64,000 nucleotides of DNA from the NCBI RefSeq assembly GCF_003957745.1, contig NZ_CP020373.1, positions 3,147,501 to 3,211,500 of the forward strand. The letters are read 5' to 3'. The position numbers were made by a program, and so were the translations under genes. Below are positions 9,970 through 18,522 of this stretch, one piece after another. The notes under the pieces were generated by a model. That model ran no database searches and was not told where the DNA came from. It saw only the letters and a program-made list of their open reading frames with translations. Source of the DNA: Shewanella khirikhana (GTDB lineage Bacteria > Pseudomonadota > Gammaproteobacteria > Enterobacterales > Shewanellaceae). Within the stretch, counting starts at the first letter, position 1, and the number at the start of each line of letters is the position of its first letter.

Positions 9970-9988
9970 GATAGTGATTCTCATTTGC
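9970..9988. promoter_or_regulatory. Fur-like box
   Basis: GATAGTGATTCTCATTTGC matches 14 of 19 positions of the Fur consensus GATAATGATAATCATTATC, including the central TGAT and TCATT halves. It sits just upstream of the TonB receptor gene starting at 9933. Confidence 0.7.
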
Positions 9989-10223
9989 ATGACAATGCAT
10001 TTTACAAAGGTAAGTGATTCGTTTCATTTGTTAATCAACTGATTTTTAAATGATGAGACAATTCGGCTACCTGCTATGCCATGAGTGAGAGCGCAAGCAA
10101 GTCAGTCAACAACAGATCCATTTAAAACAATGGCATAGCGGTTTATGCCGGCAGCAAATTTCCGCTCAGCGACAGCGCCGCCAAGTCGTGTAAACGCAAA
10201 CGAATGAGTCGTGTAAACGCAGG

Positions 10224-10250
10224 AATGAGCAGCGCCAGTCGCTGCTCATT
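10224..10250. repeat. 11-bp inverted repeat (possible terminator without T-run)
   Basis: AATGAGCAGCG at 10224-10234 pairs with CGCTGCTCATT at 10240-10250 across a 5-nt loop, downstream of the leftward ABC exporter gene. There is no T-run, so termination here is uncertain. Confidence 0.55.
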
Positions 10251-10281
10251 GGTGGCTGATGAAGTAAAAGGGCGAAGCTGC

Positions 10282-10370
10282 CAGCTTGCTCGGTTCTGCT
10301 TTCTCGAGACAGGCAGAGCTCGCTCGGCTCATGCTCAGCTTGCTCGGTTCAAGCTCAGCTTTCTCGGCCA
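10282..10370. repeat. Degenerate direct repeats, AGCTC/CTCGG-rich
   Basis: The exact 15-mer CAGCTTGCTCGGTTC occurs at 10282-10296 and 10336-10350, each followed by a related TTCTCG segment, within a run of AGCTC and CTCGG words. It is a local low-complexity expansion next to a gene end. Confidence 0.6.
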
Positions 10371-10388
10371 AGGCCGCGCCAAACCGCC

Positions 10389-12170
10389 TCAGCTCTCGTT
10401 AAGCAGCTGCAGGCTGGCAAATTCGCGGTATTGCGGGCTGGTTTCCAAAAGCTCGGTGTGGCTGCCTTCGGCAATGATTTTGCCCTTGTCCATCACCAGA
10501 ATACGGTCGGCGTTGATTACAGTGGCGAGGCGGTGGGCGATGATAAGGCTGGTGCGGCCGGAAATGAGGCTATCCAGTGCTTCTTTCACATAGCGCTCGC
10601 TGACTGCATCGAGGGCACTGGTGGCTTCATCCAGCAGTAATACCGGGCGGCTTGCGAGTATCGCCCGGGCGATGGCGATACGCTGCTTTTGGCCGCCGGA
10701 GAGTTTTACTCCGCGCTCGCCAAGATAGCTGTGGTAACCCTCGGGCATGGCCTCGATAAACTCGTGGGCGCGGGCGGCCACACAGGCAGCCTTGACCTCA
10801 TCGAGGCTTGCATCCACCTTGCCGTAGCGCACGTTCTCCAGCACTGAATCGGCAAAAATCACCGACTCCTGGGGCACCAGCGCAAAGGCACGGCGCAAGG
10901 ATTGTAAATCGGTCAGGGCGATGTCGGTGTTATCAAGGTAAATCGCGCCGCTGTCCGGGGCATAAAAGCGCCCAAGCAGTTGAAACAAGGTGCTTTTACC
11001 GGCGCCGCTTTCCCCCACCAGCGCCACCTTCTCACCGGGTCGGATATGCACCGAAATATTATCCAGGGCTCTGATGTCAGTGCCGGGGTAGCTGAAACTC
11101 AGCCCCTCGATGCGGATATCGCCGGCAAGATTATTGGGAAGCTTCATGGGGTTGGCGGCAGCAGGAATATCACTCAGCGCTTCACTCAGTTCTTTTAAAC
11201 GCTCGGCGGCGCCGCTGGCCCGCTGCACATCGCCAATCACTTCGCTGATGGTCGCAGTAGCACCCGCCACCAAGAGGGCATAAAACAAAAACGCCGACAG
11301 CTCACCGGCGCTGATGGCGCCGCTCATCACATCCCTTGCGCCGACCCAAATCATCAGGGCGATGGCGGCTATGGTTAAAAACATCACTCCGGCGATAAGC
11401 AGCGCCCGAAACTGAATCCGTCTGCCAGCGCTGCCAAGCACCTTGGTAAGCAAGCCGCCGAACTTGTCTCTGTCCACCTGTTCGTGGGTGTAAGACTGCA
11501 CTGTGTGGATTTCATGCAGGCTCTCATCGATATAGGCTCCGAGATCGGCCACCCTGTCCTGGCTGTCGCGGGAAAGTGCCCGCACCTTACGACCAAAAAT
11601 CAGAATAGGCACCAAGACTGCAGGCACGGCCACCAGCACCAGCGCCGTGAGTTTAAGGCTGGTAATGGCCATCATCAAAATGCCACCAAGAACAGACACA
11701 AAAGAGCGAAGTGCCATGGAGAAGCTGGAGCCAATCACGGTTTGCAGCAAGGTGGAATCAGCGGTAAAGCGGGAAATCACTTCGCCGGTACGCAGCTTGG
11801 CGTAAAAGGCCGGAGGCAGGGTCAACAGGTTATCGTACACCCGGGCGCGGATATCATTACTCACCCGCTCGCCAAGCCAGCTCATCAGATAAAAACGGCA
11901 AAATACAGCACTGGAGCTGATGGCGGCGATGCCGATGAGCACCCAAACCAGCTGATTGAGCCTGTCGACGTTCCCTGCCACAAAGCCTTCATCCACAATG
12001 AGTTTTACCCCCTGCCCCAGCGCAAGCCAGGCCAGCGAGCCAATCAGCAGGCACACAAGGGCGATGATAACCCTGAGTTTATAGGGGCGTAAAAAACCGC
12101 CAATCCAAGCAACGACATTGCCGGACGGTATAGTGACGGTTGACGAGACAGGAGCGGATGCATCCGGCAA
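10389..12170 (-). CDS. ABC exporter, fused membrane and ATPase domains (MsbA/multidrug type)
   Basis: Encodes 593 residues. An N-terminal six-helix exporter domain covers roughly residues 20-320. The nucleotide-binding domain has Walker A GESGAGKST (lysine near residue 392), Q-loop LVPQES, signature LSGGQKQR, Walker B VLLLDEATSALD and switch histidine in AHRLAT. It is a complete half-transporter that would work as a homodimer, exporting a lipid or hydrophobic compound; the substrate cannot be told. The best start is a TTG at 12170, preceded by GGAGT at good spacing; no in-frame ATG fits. It sits between two heme/iron blocks on the same strand but has its own space on both sides, so a role in heme export or uptake is only speculative. 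Confidence 0.9.
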   Translation of the reverse strand: MPDASAPVSSTVTIPSGNVVAWIGGFLRPYKLRVIIALVCLLIGSLAWLALGQGVKLIVDEGFVAGNVDRLNQLVWVLIGIAAISSSAVFCRFYLMSWLGERVSNDIRARVYDNLLTLPPAFYAKLRTGEVISRFTADSTLLQTVIGSSFSMALRSFVSVLGGILMMAITSLKLTALVLVAVPAVLVPILIFGRKVRALSRDSQDRVADLGAYIDESLHEIHTVQSYTHEQVDRDKFGGLLTKVLGSAGRRIQFRALLIAGVMFLTIAAIALMIWVGARDVMSGAISAGELSAFLFYALLVAGATATISEVIGDVQRASGAAERLKELSEALSDIPAAANPMKLPNNLAGDIRIEGLSFSYPGTDIRALDNISVHIRPGEKVALVGESGAGKSTLFQLLGRFYAPDSGAIYLDNTDIALTDLQSLRRAFALVPQESVIFADSVLENVRYGKVDASLDEVKAACVAARAHEFIEAMPEGYHSYLGERGVKLSGGQKQRIAIARAILASRPVLLLDEATSALDAVSERYVKEALDSLISGRTSLIIAHRLATVINADRILVMDKGKIIAEGSHTELLETSPQYREFASLQLLNES

Positions 12171-12227
12171 TGGGGACTCCAGCGGGAAGTGAGAAGGGCT
12201 TGCAAATCAATATGTGGGCGATGCGGA

Positions 12228-12268
12228 TAAAAAACAACCTTGGCCGCTTTTTCAAGACAGCCAAGGTT
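12228..12268 (-). terminator. Terminator of the hutA-hutX-hutZ operon
   Basis: On the minus strand AACCTTGGC (complement of 12260-12268) pairs with GCCAAGGTT (complement of 12236-12244), followed by G and six T residues. It lies 25 bases after the hutZ stop. Confidence 0.82.
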
Positions 12269-12291
12269 GCATCTATCATACAGTTCCCGCT

Positions 12292-12861
12292 TCAGGGTCT
12301 GGCAGGTGCTGCGGCCGAAACCGAGCTTTCCAGCTTGCTGCTATCGCCCCTGTGGCCATCCTTTTGCCACTGAATATCCAACAGCTCGCTGCCGCTCAAG
12401 GCAAAGGCCTGACCAAAGCCTTTCACGTACAGCCCTTGCTTGGGGGTTAAGCGGTACAGGTTAAAGTCGGCAAGCTGAGCCAGCCCTTTTGGCATATCGC
12501 CGAAGCGCTGCGCCAGGGCATTCACACCCGCCTCAAACTCGGCGCTGTCACGCGCGATTGCCTCGGCGGTGACATCGAAGGTCAGACGGCGGCGGGCAAA
12601 TACGGTTTTTGCCTCCGACTCATCTTCCAGCAGCATCACCGAAACCTGGCTGCTGTCTTTAAGGTTCTTGCCATGGCGAGCGATATCACTCACCAGAATG
12701 TAAAAGCCCGCCTCGGTCAGGGCAAAGGGCGAGTAGCTGGCATTGGGGATGCCGTCGCTGTCCCGGGTCGCCAACTGCAGCGTTTGACGACTGTGTTTGA
12801 AGGCATCGATTTCCGGCAGCAGCCGCTCTCTTAAACGCTCATCTTTTTGGGTGTGATCCAT
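12292..12861 (-). CDS. hutZ: Heme-utilisation protein HutZ/HugZ (heme-degrading, PNPOx-like fold)
   Basis: Encodes 189 residues with a flavin-reductase/PNPOx split-barrel fold. The family binds heme in the cytoplasm and helps break it down to free iron. The VKGFGQAF segment matches the conserved GxGxAF region of HutZ/HugZ, and a histidine at residue 170 coincides with the reported axial heme ligand His170 of Vibrio cholerae HutZ. It is the third gene of the hutA-hutX-hutZ operon, with two bases between it and hutX. Regulation is probably by Fur through the box upstream of hutA. Confidence 0.92.
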   Translation of the reverse strand: MDHTQKDERLRERLLPEIDAFKHSRQTLQLATRDSDGIPNASYSPFALTEAGFYILVSDIARHGKNLKDSSQVSVMLLEDESEAKTVFARRRLTFDVTAEAIARDSAEFEAGVNALAQRFGDMPKGLAQLADFNLYRLTPKQGLYVKGFGQAFALSGSELLDIQWQKDGHRGDSSKLESSVSAAAPARP

Positions 12862-12863
12862 GA

Positions 12864-13382
12864 TTATTCCTCCTCGGCTGCCAGTAAGCTTCGCAGCGAC
12901 AGAAATTTATCCACCTGCCCGGCCAGCAGCTCCCCGGTTTTATCCCGCCCCAAATACAGCTTGAAAATCACGCTGCCGTCGGCGGCGAAAAAACAAAAGT
13001 GATGACTGTCGCGTCCACGCAGAGGGCGGCTGATAAGCGCCACCGCAGCGAAACTGTCCGGCTTGATATGCCCCTCCAACCCTTCGCCTTTCTGGATAAG
13101 GTTGTAGTAGCCGTGGCCCGGCTTACCTATGGGAAAAGGCCCTTTAAATTCAAATACATTGCCAGCCACCTGAATGATGGCGGTCATGGGGCCCCAGCTG
13201 GCAAGCTCGCTCAGCAGCGCTTCTATGCCCTTGGCCGGTGGATACCAGGCCACCAAGGTTTCAGCCATGGCGCTCACCACCTCAAGCTCGCTGATATTCA
13301 GCTGGCGCGCCGCATCAGCAAAGCCGATGGCAGGGTTTTCACTGAACAGTGCCGCGATAGCGGGATTGTGATTCGATTTCAT
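12864..13382 (-). CDS. hutX: Heme-utilisation carrier protein HutX
   Basis: Encodes 172 residues of the HutX/HuvX family, which carries heme in the cytoplasm and hands it to HutZ. The segments MTAIIQVAGNVFEFKGPFPIG and HGYYNLIQ are typical of the family. The ATG at 13382 follows GAGG, which overlaps the hutA stop, so translation is probably coupled to hutA. A GTG two codons upstream is an alternative start. Confidence 0.92.
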   Translation of the reverse strand: MKSNHNPAIAALFSENPAIGFADAARQLNISELEVVSAMAETLVAWYPPAKGIEALLSELASWGPMTAIIQVAGNVFEFKGPFPIGKPGHGYYNLIQKGEGLEGHIKPDSFAAVALISRPLRGRDSHHFCFFAADGSVIFKLYLGRDKTGELLAGQVDKFLSLRSLLAAEEE

Positions 13383-13389
13383 CGCCACC

Positions 13390-15453
13390 TCAGAAGCTGT
13401 AAGCCAGACTCAGCTTGATATTGCGGCCGGGCTCATACAGGGTTTGCCAGGCTCGGCGATACATTTCATCGCCTACGTTTTCAATGGCAAAGTCGACCCG
13501 GGTGCCTGTGAGGCTGCCGGATTGCGGCTGCCAGCTCAGGTACAGATCCCACAGGGCATAGTCCTCGTAACCCGGCACGCTATGCCCGGCCGGAACCTCG
13601 TTTTGGGTTGCCACGTACAGATAGCGGGTGCCGAGTTTCATATCGCCATCCATGATGGCGCGGGACAAATCCAGCTTGAGTTTGTTGGCAGGCATGCCCT
13701 CGATGTAGCTGCCATCGAGCTTGTCTTTGCCGCGGGTCTCGCCGTAGCTGAAACCAAACAGGGTATCGCCGTAACGGTAGCTGCCTTCAAACTCAAATCC
13801 GCTGAGTCTGGCTTCACCCACATTGTCCCAGCGGGTGTATTGCTCAAGCCCCGGAATGCCCATCAAGGGGTCAGTTACCTGCTGCACAATAAAGTCGTCG
13901 ATATCGTTGCGAAACATGGTGGCGCTTAAGTGCAGCTCATCGTCGCCGGCAAGGTTGCTGAAATTCAAATCGGCCTTCAGCTCTTTGTTTTTGGCCTGCT
14001 CTGGACGCAGATTTTCGTTAATCTGGAACTGGTTACATAGCCCCTGGGGTAGAAAGCCCGGAATAGGCGGAATGCAATAATGGCTGCCGCTGGAGTACAT
14101 TTCCTCCACGCTGGGGGCGCGGAACGCCTCATCGTAACGGGCGCTCAGGGTAAGCCAGTCTTCGGCTTGCCATACCAGCCCCAGGCTCGGGCTTAAGGCA
14201 TCGTCCGAGGTGGCGCGGTCGAGGTTGATGCTCTTGTTATCGAAGCTGTCGTATCTCAGCCCTGCTTCCACAATCCAGCGCTCGGTGAAGGCGTAACTGG
14301 CGGATGAAAACAGTCCAAATACCTTGGTCTCGCCGTCGATATTGCCGGGGCGCTGGCCGCTTTGACCGCTGTCATCCCTCAGGGTTTGCATTTGGTCGCG
14401 GTAACCATCGGCGCCCAGCAGCAAGGTAAGCTTTCCAAGCTCGCTCTGGTTAAGCAGGCTAAAGCCCAGGGTGTCGTAGTCGGTATCATCAAACTGATTG
14501 CGGCTGACCCTGTGCTCCTGATATTGACTCTGGTTTTGATACAGCTGGGCGGTCAAATTCAGCCAGTCGTTGTTTTGCGGCGCCAGGCGGTATTTAAGAT
14601 TCACGCTGCTGTCTTCGGTGTTTCGCTGCACCAGCGGCACCGAACGGCTCTCGGCGGCGGCCGGATTGCTCGGCACTAGCTCATTAATGTCGCTCATGCG
14701 GGCGATCAGCTCCAGGCGCTGACTGTCTGAAATACTCCAGCCAAGCCGTGCCAGGCCATTTTTGCTGCGCGATGCGCTGTGAGCCAGGGCTTCGCCACCG
14801 CCAATCTCGATATCATCACTGTCGCGGTAACTGCCGCCGAGCAGCCAGTCTACGGCGCCGCCACGGCCGTACAGGCCAGCCGATGAGCGCATGGCATCGC
14901 CATTGGTTTCAAAGCCTTGCTTAAGGTAACCGCCAAAGTTGTCGCCTTCATCCAAAAGCTCGGCCACCGACTTGGTGTTCATGGCCACCACGCCGCCGAT
15001 GGCACCGCTACCCCAAAGGCTGGAAGCTGCGCCGCGCACTACTTCAATCGATGACAACAGCTCAGGATCGATAAAGAAGCTGCCTCTGTGACCGGCCGAG
15101 ACATTCTGGCGCGCACCATCAATGGTTTGCAGCACCCGGCTGCCGGAAAGGCCCCGAATAGCCACGCCCTGGCTGCTGGCTCGTGGACCATTACTGATTT
15201 CGACGTTGGCCTCACCGACCAGCGTCTGGGCCACAGACGCCGCCTGCTGCTGTTGCAGAGCCTCGGTTTCTATCACTGAAATATGCCGCCCGGTCAGCTC
15301 AACCGGTACCTCGCTGCGGGTGGCCTGCACCACATGCAGCGGCAATTCGGCAACGGCTTTTTGTTCAGAAGCAGAGGCTTGGCCTTGCTCTGCATTGGCG
15401 GTGGAGGTTGTCAGCGCGGCAAGAACCGCCAACGCCAGAGAGGATTTGTGCAT
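13390..15453 (-). CDS. hutA: TonB-dependent heme receptor (HutA/HugA/HmuR type)
   Basis: Encodes 687 residues: signal peptide ending at STANA-EQ, a plug with GVAIRGLSGSRVLQTIDGARQ and WGSGAIGGVVAMNTK, then the barrel. Heme-receptor marks are FRAP in YDEAFRAPSVEEMY and a NENL segment in place of the usual NPNL. The last residues, LSLAYSF, end in phenylalanine, as needed for barrel insertion. It moves heme or heme from hemoproteins through the outer membrane to HmuT. The ATG at 15453 has a GGAG site; an upstream frame extension of 12 codons is unlikely. It is divergent from hmuTUV across a gap with Fur-like and FNR-like sites. Confidence 0.93.
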   Translation of the reverse strand: MHKSSLALAVLAALTTSTANAEQGQASASEQKAVAELPLHVVQATRSEVPVELTGRHISVIETEALQQQQAASVAQTLVGEANVEISNGPRASSQGVAIRGLSGSRVLQTIDGARQNVSAGHRGSFFIDPELLSSIEVVRGAASSLWGSGAIGGVVAMNTKSVAELLDEGDNFGGYLKQGFETNGDAMRSSAGLYGRGGAVDWLLGGSYRDSDDIEIGGGEALAHSASRSKNGLARLGWSISDSQRLELIARMSDINELVPSNPAAAESRSVPLVQRNTEDSSVNLKYRLAPQNNDWLNLTAQLYQNQSQYQEHRVSRNQFDDTDYDTLGFSLLNQSELGKLTLLLGADGYRDQMQTLRDDSGQSGQRPGNIDGETKVFGLFSSASYAFTERWIVEAGLRYDSFDNKSINLDRATSDDALSPSLGLVWQAEDWLTLSARYDEAFRAPSVEEMYSSGSHYCIPPIPGFLPQGLCNQFQINENLRPEQAKNKELKADLNFSNLAGDDELHLSATMFRNDIDDFIVQQVTDPLMGIPGLEQYTRWDNVGEARLSGFEFEGSYRYGDTLFGFSYGETRGKDKLDGSYIEGMPANKLKLDLSRAIMDGDMKLGTRYLYVATQNEVPAGHSVPGYEDYALWDLYLSWQPQSGSLTGTRVDFAIENVGDEMYRRAWQTLYEPGRNIKLSLAYSF

Positions 15454-15563
15454 GCTGTTTACTCCGCGTAATCGATGCCAGGTGGCCACGGGCTTCTATC
15501 CGGGTGGCTGCTGGCAATTTTTTATCGCAAGCACAATATCTGAGTATTCACTTTAGATCAAAT

Positions 15564-15582
15564 AATAATTATTATCATTTGC
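15564..15582. promoter_or_regulatory. Fur-like box in the hutA/hmuT divergent promoter
   Basis: Read on the minus strand, GCAAATGATAATAATTATT matches 15 of 19 positions of the Fur consensus. It sits between the divergent hutA and hmuT genes and could control both. Confidence 0.78.
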
Positions 15583-15595
15583 ATTGTCGTTTATA

Positions 15596-15609
15596 TTGAT
15601 CAAGATCAA
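15596..15609. promoter_or_regulatory. FNR/EtrA (Crp-Fnr family)-like palindrome
   Basis: TTGATCAAGATCAA is a perfect match to the FNR consensus TTGAT-N4-ATCAA. It lies 14 bases from the Fur-like box and 28 bases before the hmuT ATG. Placement so close to the gene would suit repression of hmuT if the promoter lies upstream of it, or activation of hutA in the other direction. Confidence 0.65.
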
Positions 15610-15637
15610 TCCTTTGTCGCATCACGCCGGAGCCCCT

Positions 15638-16540
15638 ATGAGACGTTTTACTGCCACATATTGCTTGCCACTGCTTGCCCTGTTTGCCCCCCTGACCATC
15701 CCGGCACATGCCGCTGATACTGTCAGAACAGGCTTTGTCAGCCCTGATACAGCAGCAACCGAAACCCCGGCCAGCGCCCAGCGGATCATCAGCGCCGGGG
15801 CCGGTGTGACTGAGCTTATTCTGGCGTTGGATGGCGCCGGACTGCTCGCCGCTGTGGATGTTACCAGCACTGTGCCCGCCAGCCTGAACGCCTTGCCAAG
15901 AGTCGGCTATCACCGCCAGCTTGGCAGCGAAGGTTTGCTCTCTCTGGGCGCCTCTGTGCTGATTGGCTCCGAAGCCATGGGCCCCAAAAGCACCCTGGAT
16001 ACAGTGCAAAGCGCAGGGCTTGAGGTGATGGTGCTGCCCACAGCCACCGACGCCAACACTCTGGTAGCCAACATTCAGGCCCTTGGCGAAAAGCTGGGTA
16101 AAGCGGAGCAGGCCAATGCGCTCAGTAAAGGGGTTGAAGATCGCCTCAATGCGCTGAGTAACACCCAGGTGAATGGTCGGGTTTTGTTTGTGCTGCTGCA
16201 ATCAGGCCGTCCGGCCCGGGTAGGCGGCAAAGGTACCGCCGCCGACAGCATCATAAAGCTCGCCGGTGTGAACAATATCGCTGACTTTGAAGGCTACCGG
16301 GATGTATCGGCCGAAGGCCTGCTGATGATGGCGCCAGAGCTTATTCTGGTGGCCAGCCGCGGCGAGGCAGAGATTTCCGCAGCCACCCTGCTTGAAGAAA
16401 TTCCGCTGCTCGCCCATACGCCAGCCGGTGAGAAAGGGGCAATCCAGGTGCTGAGCGCCGCCGCCCTGATTGGCGGTGTGGGGCTTGGCGCCATCGATGC
16501 GGCCGAAGCGCTGCAAGCCCATTTTGTACGGAAAGATTGA
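15638..16540 (+). CDS. hmuT: Periplasmic heme-binding protein HmuT
   Basis: Encodes 300 residues. A signal peptide ends at IPAHAADT, followed by the two-lobed class III binding protein fold of the BtuF/HmuT group (RIISAGAGVTELILAL, PRVGYHRQLGSEGLLSL). It would carry heme from the outer-membrane receptor to the HmuUV importer. The ATG at 15638 has GGAG upstream; the frame is open further upstream but that stretch overlaps the promoter. The stop is one base before hmuU, so hmuTUV is an operon. Confidence 0.92.
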   Translation: MRRFTATYCLPLLALFAPLTIPAHAADTVRTGFVSPDTAATETPASAQRIISAGAGVTELILALDGAGLLAAVDVTSTVPASLNALPRVGYHRQLGSEGLLSLGASVLIGSEAMGPKSTLDTVQSAGLEVMVLPTATDANTLVANIQALGEKLGKAEQANALSKGVEDRLNALSNTQVNGRVLFVLLQSGRPARVGGKGTAADSIIKLAGVNNIADFEGYRDVSAEGLLMMAPELILVASRGEAEISAATLLEEIPLLAHTPAGEKGAIQVLSAAALIGGVGLGAIDAAEALQAHFVRKD

Positions 16541-16541
16541 T

Positions 16542-17576
16542 ATGCACTCTGCCCCAACCTCGACCCGCAAGCGGCTGACAGTGCCTTTGCTGCTTGGGCT
16601 GCTTGGCCTTTGCAGTTTGGTGTCGCTGAGCACAGGTCCACTGGCGATTGCCCCGCTGCATGCCCTTGGCGGGCTGCTGGATACCTTGCTGCCATTCGAG
16701 CTTGCCAGCCTTGCGCCCCACGAGCGGCTGATTATCGAAAATGTGCGGCTGCCACGCACCCTGCTTGCCATGGCAACGGGCGCCATCCTCGCCATGTGCG
16801 GCGCCGTGATGCAGGGGCTGTTTCGCAATCCGCTGGCCGATCCGGGGATCATCGGCGTCTCCTCCGGCGCTGCGCTGGGCGCCGCCATTTGTCTGGTGCT
16901 CCTGCCCACAGCCCCCGCCATCAGCGTGCCTGTTTTTGCCTTTATGTTTGGTCTGGCAACCACAGTGCTTATCTACAAACTCGCCAGCCACAGGGGCAGC
17001 ACCTCGGTGGTGCTTTTGCTGCTGGCGGGGGTAGCAGTGGCGGCACTCGCCGGGGCTGGCATTGGGCTTTTGAATTACATCGCCAGTGATACCGCACTGC
17101 GGGATTTGAGCCTGTGGCAGATGGGCGCCATCTCCGGGGCCAATTGGCACTATGCCATCCTCACCCTGGTCACTGTGGTGCTGCTTTATGGGCTGCTCAG
17201 ACGTGATGCCAAGGCGCTGGATGCACTGCTGCTTGGCGAGAGTGAAGCACGGCACCTTGGCATAGATACCCAAAAGCTGAAGCGGCGTTTGGTCATGCTG
17301 TGCGCCCTTGGTGTGGGGGTAGCGGTGGCAGCCACCGGCATCATAGGTTTTATCGGTTTGGTGGTGCCTCATCTGGTACGGATGATAAGTGGTGCCAGCC
17401 ATCAAAAACTGCTGCTGCAAAGTGCCCTTGCAGGCGCCCTGCTGCTGGCACTGGCGGATATTCTAGCCCGCACCCTGCTGGCCCCCGCCGAAATGCCGGT
17501 GGGCCTGGTCACGGCGCTGCTGGGAGCACCGTTCTTTATCTTTTTGCTGCTCAAACAGCGCCACAGACTGGGTTAG
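16542..17576 (+). CDS. hmuU: Heme ABC importer permease HmuU (FecCD family)
   Basis: Encodes 344 residues with about ten membrane helices. FecCD family segments are RLPRTLLAMATGAILAMCG, NPLADPGIIGVSSGAALGA, DTQKLKRRLVMLCALGVG and GFIGLVVPHLVRM, the last being the coupling region that contacts the ATPase. It forms the inner-membrane channel for heme with HmuV and HmuT. The start ATG at 16542 is set by the hmuT stop one base upstream; the longer open frame overlaps hmuT and is not real. Confidence 0.92.
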   Translation: MHSAPTSTRKRLTVPLLLGLLGLCSLVSLSTGPLAIAPLHALGGLLDTLLPFELASLAPHERLIIENVRLPRTLLAMATGAILAMCGAVMQGLFRNPLADPGIIGVSSGAALGAAICLVLLPTAPAISVPVFAFMFGLATTVLIYKLASHRGSTSVVLLLLAGVAVAALAGAGIGLLNYIASDTALRDLSLWQMGAISGANWHYAILTLVTVVLLYGLLRRDAKALDALLLGESEARHLGIDTQKLKRRLVMLCALGVGVAVAATGIIGFIGLVVPHLVRMISGASHQKLLLQSALAGALLLALADILARTLLAPAEMPVGLVTALLGAPFFIFLLLKQRHRLG

Positions 17577-17586
17577 GAGAAAACAG

Positions 17587-18345
17587 ATGCTGACGGTTTC
17601 CAATCTTAGCTTCGGCCCCTCTCATCAAAGGGTGCTGAGTGATATCAAGCTGTCGCTGCAACCGGGCAAGGTGTATGGCCTGCTTGGCCCCAATGGCGCG
17701 GGCAAGTCGACGCTGCTGAAACTGCTGTGCCGGGAACTTATCCCAAGCAGCGGTGACATTGCGCTGGATAATATTGCGCTGACAATGTGGCCAAGGCTTG
17801 AGCTCGCCACCCGCCTCGGGGTGCTGCCACAGCAAGCGCAGTTGGACTTTCCGTTTCAGGTGGCAGAAGTGGTTGAAATGGGGGCCTATCCACTGTCGCT
17901 GTCACAGTCGCAGCTTGCAGGCTGCGTCAGCCAAAGCCTTGCTGCCGTTGGCCTTGACGGCTTTGAGGAGCGCCAATATGGCAAACTCTCCGGCGGTGAG
18001 CGCCAACGGGTGCAACTGGCACGGGTGCTGTTGCAACTGAGTCAAACCGACAGGGGCATTCTGCTGCTGGATGAACCCACCTCGGCGCTGGATCTCGCCC
18101 ACCAGCATAAGGTGCTTAAGCTTGCCCGGTGCCTTGCCCGCGAACGCAATTTTATCGTGGTGGTGGTGCTGCACTGCCTGAACCTTGCCGCCGAATACTG
18201 CGATGGTATTCATGTTCTCGATAACGGCAGGCTCAAACTCAGTGGCAGTCCGGATGAATGCCTGACACCGCAAAATATCCATGCCGTGTGGCATTATCAG
18301 CCGAGCCGCTTTGTGGCGGAGGATGGCCGAACGCTGCTGTTCTGA
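17587..18345 (+). CDS. hmuV: Heme ABC importer ATPase HmuV
   Basis: Encodes 252 residues. Walker A GPNGAGKST covers residues 34-42, the Q-loop is GVLPQQAQ, the signature is LSGGERQRVQLAR, and Walker B is GILLLDEPTSALD. The switch histidine lies in VVVLHCLNLAAEYCD; most relatives have HDLN here, so the usual aspartate is a cysteine. It powers HmuU. Ten bases separate it from hmuU with GGAG in between. No clear terminator follows in the next 170 bases. Confidence 0.93.
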   Translation: MLTVSNLSFGPSHQRVLSDIKLSLQPGKVYGLLGPNGAGKSTLLKLLCRELIPSSGDIALDNIALTMWPRLELATRLGVLPQQAQLDFPFQVAEVVEMGAYPLSLSQSQLAGCVSQSLAAVGLDGFEERQYGKLSGGERQRVQLARVLLQLSQTDRGILLLDEPTSALDLAHQHKVLKLARCLARERNFIVVVVLHCLNLAAEYCDGIHVLDNGRLKLSGSPDECLTPQNIHAVWHYQPSRFVAEDGRTLLF

Positions 18346-18522
18346 CCCGCTGCTGCTTTGGCCCAGCTTAGCCGCTGCGTTGTTTCCTGATAGGCAGCCT
18401 GCTTAGAAACCGGGAAGCAATAGCATCAAAACCAAGGGATAGGCTTCTACGCTCCTGATTCAATGGCTTTCATCCGGCCACGCTTTGTGGCCATTCCCCC
18501 ATTTCAAGGAGAAAGCCACATA

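Larger units (their letters stand above)
9989..10388. other. 400-base intergenic region with short repeats
   Basis: Lies between the receptor promoter and the 3' end of the ABC exporter gene. It contains a duplicated GTCGTGTAAACGCA element (about 10188-10221), an 11-bp hairpin at 10224-10250, and degenerate AGCTC/CTCGG-rich repeats at 10282-10370. No gene is evident. Confidence 0.55.
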
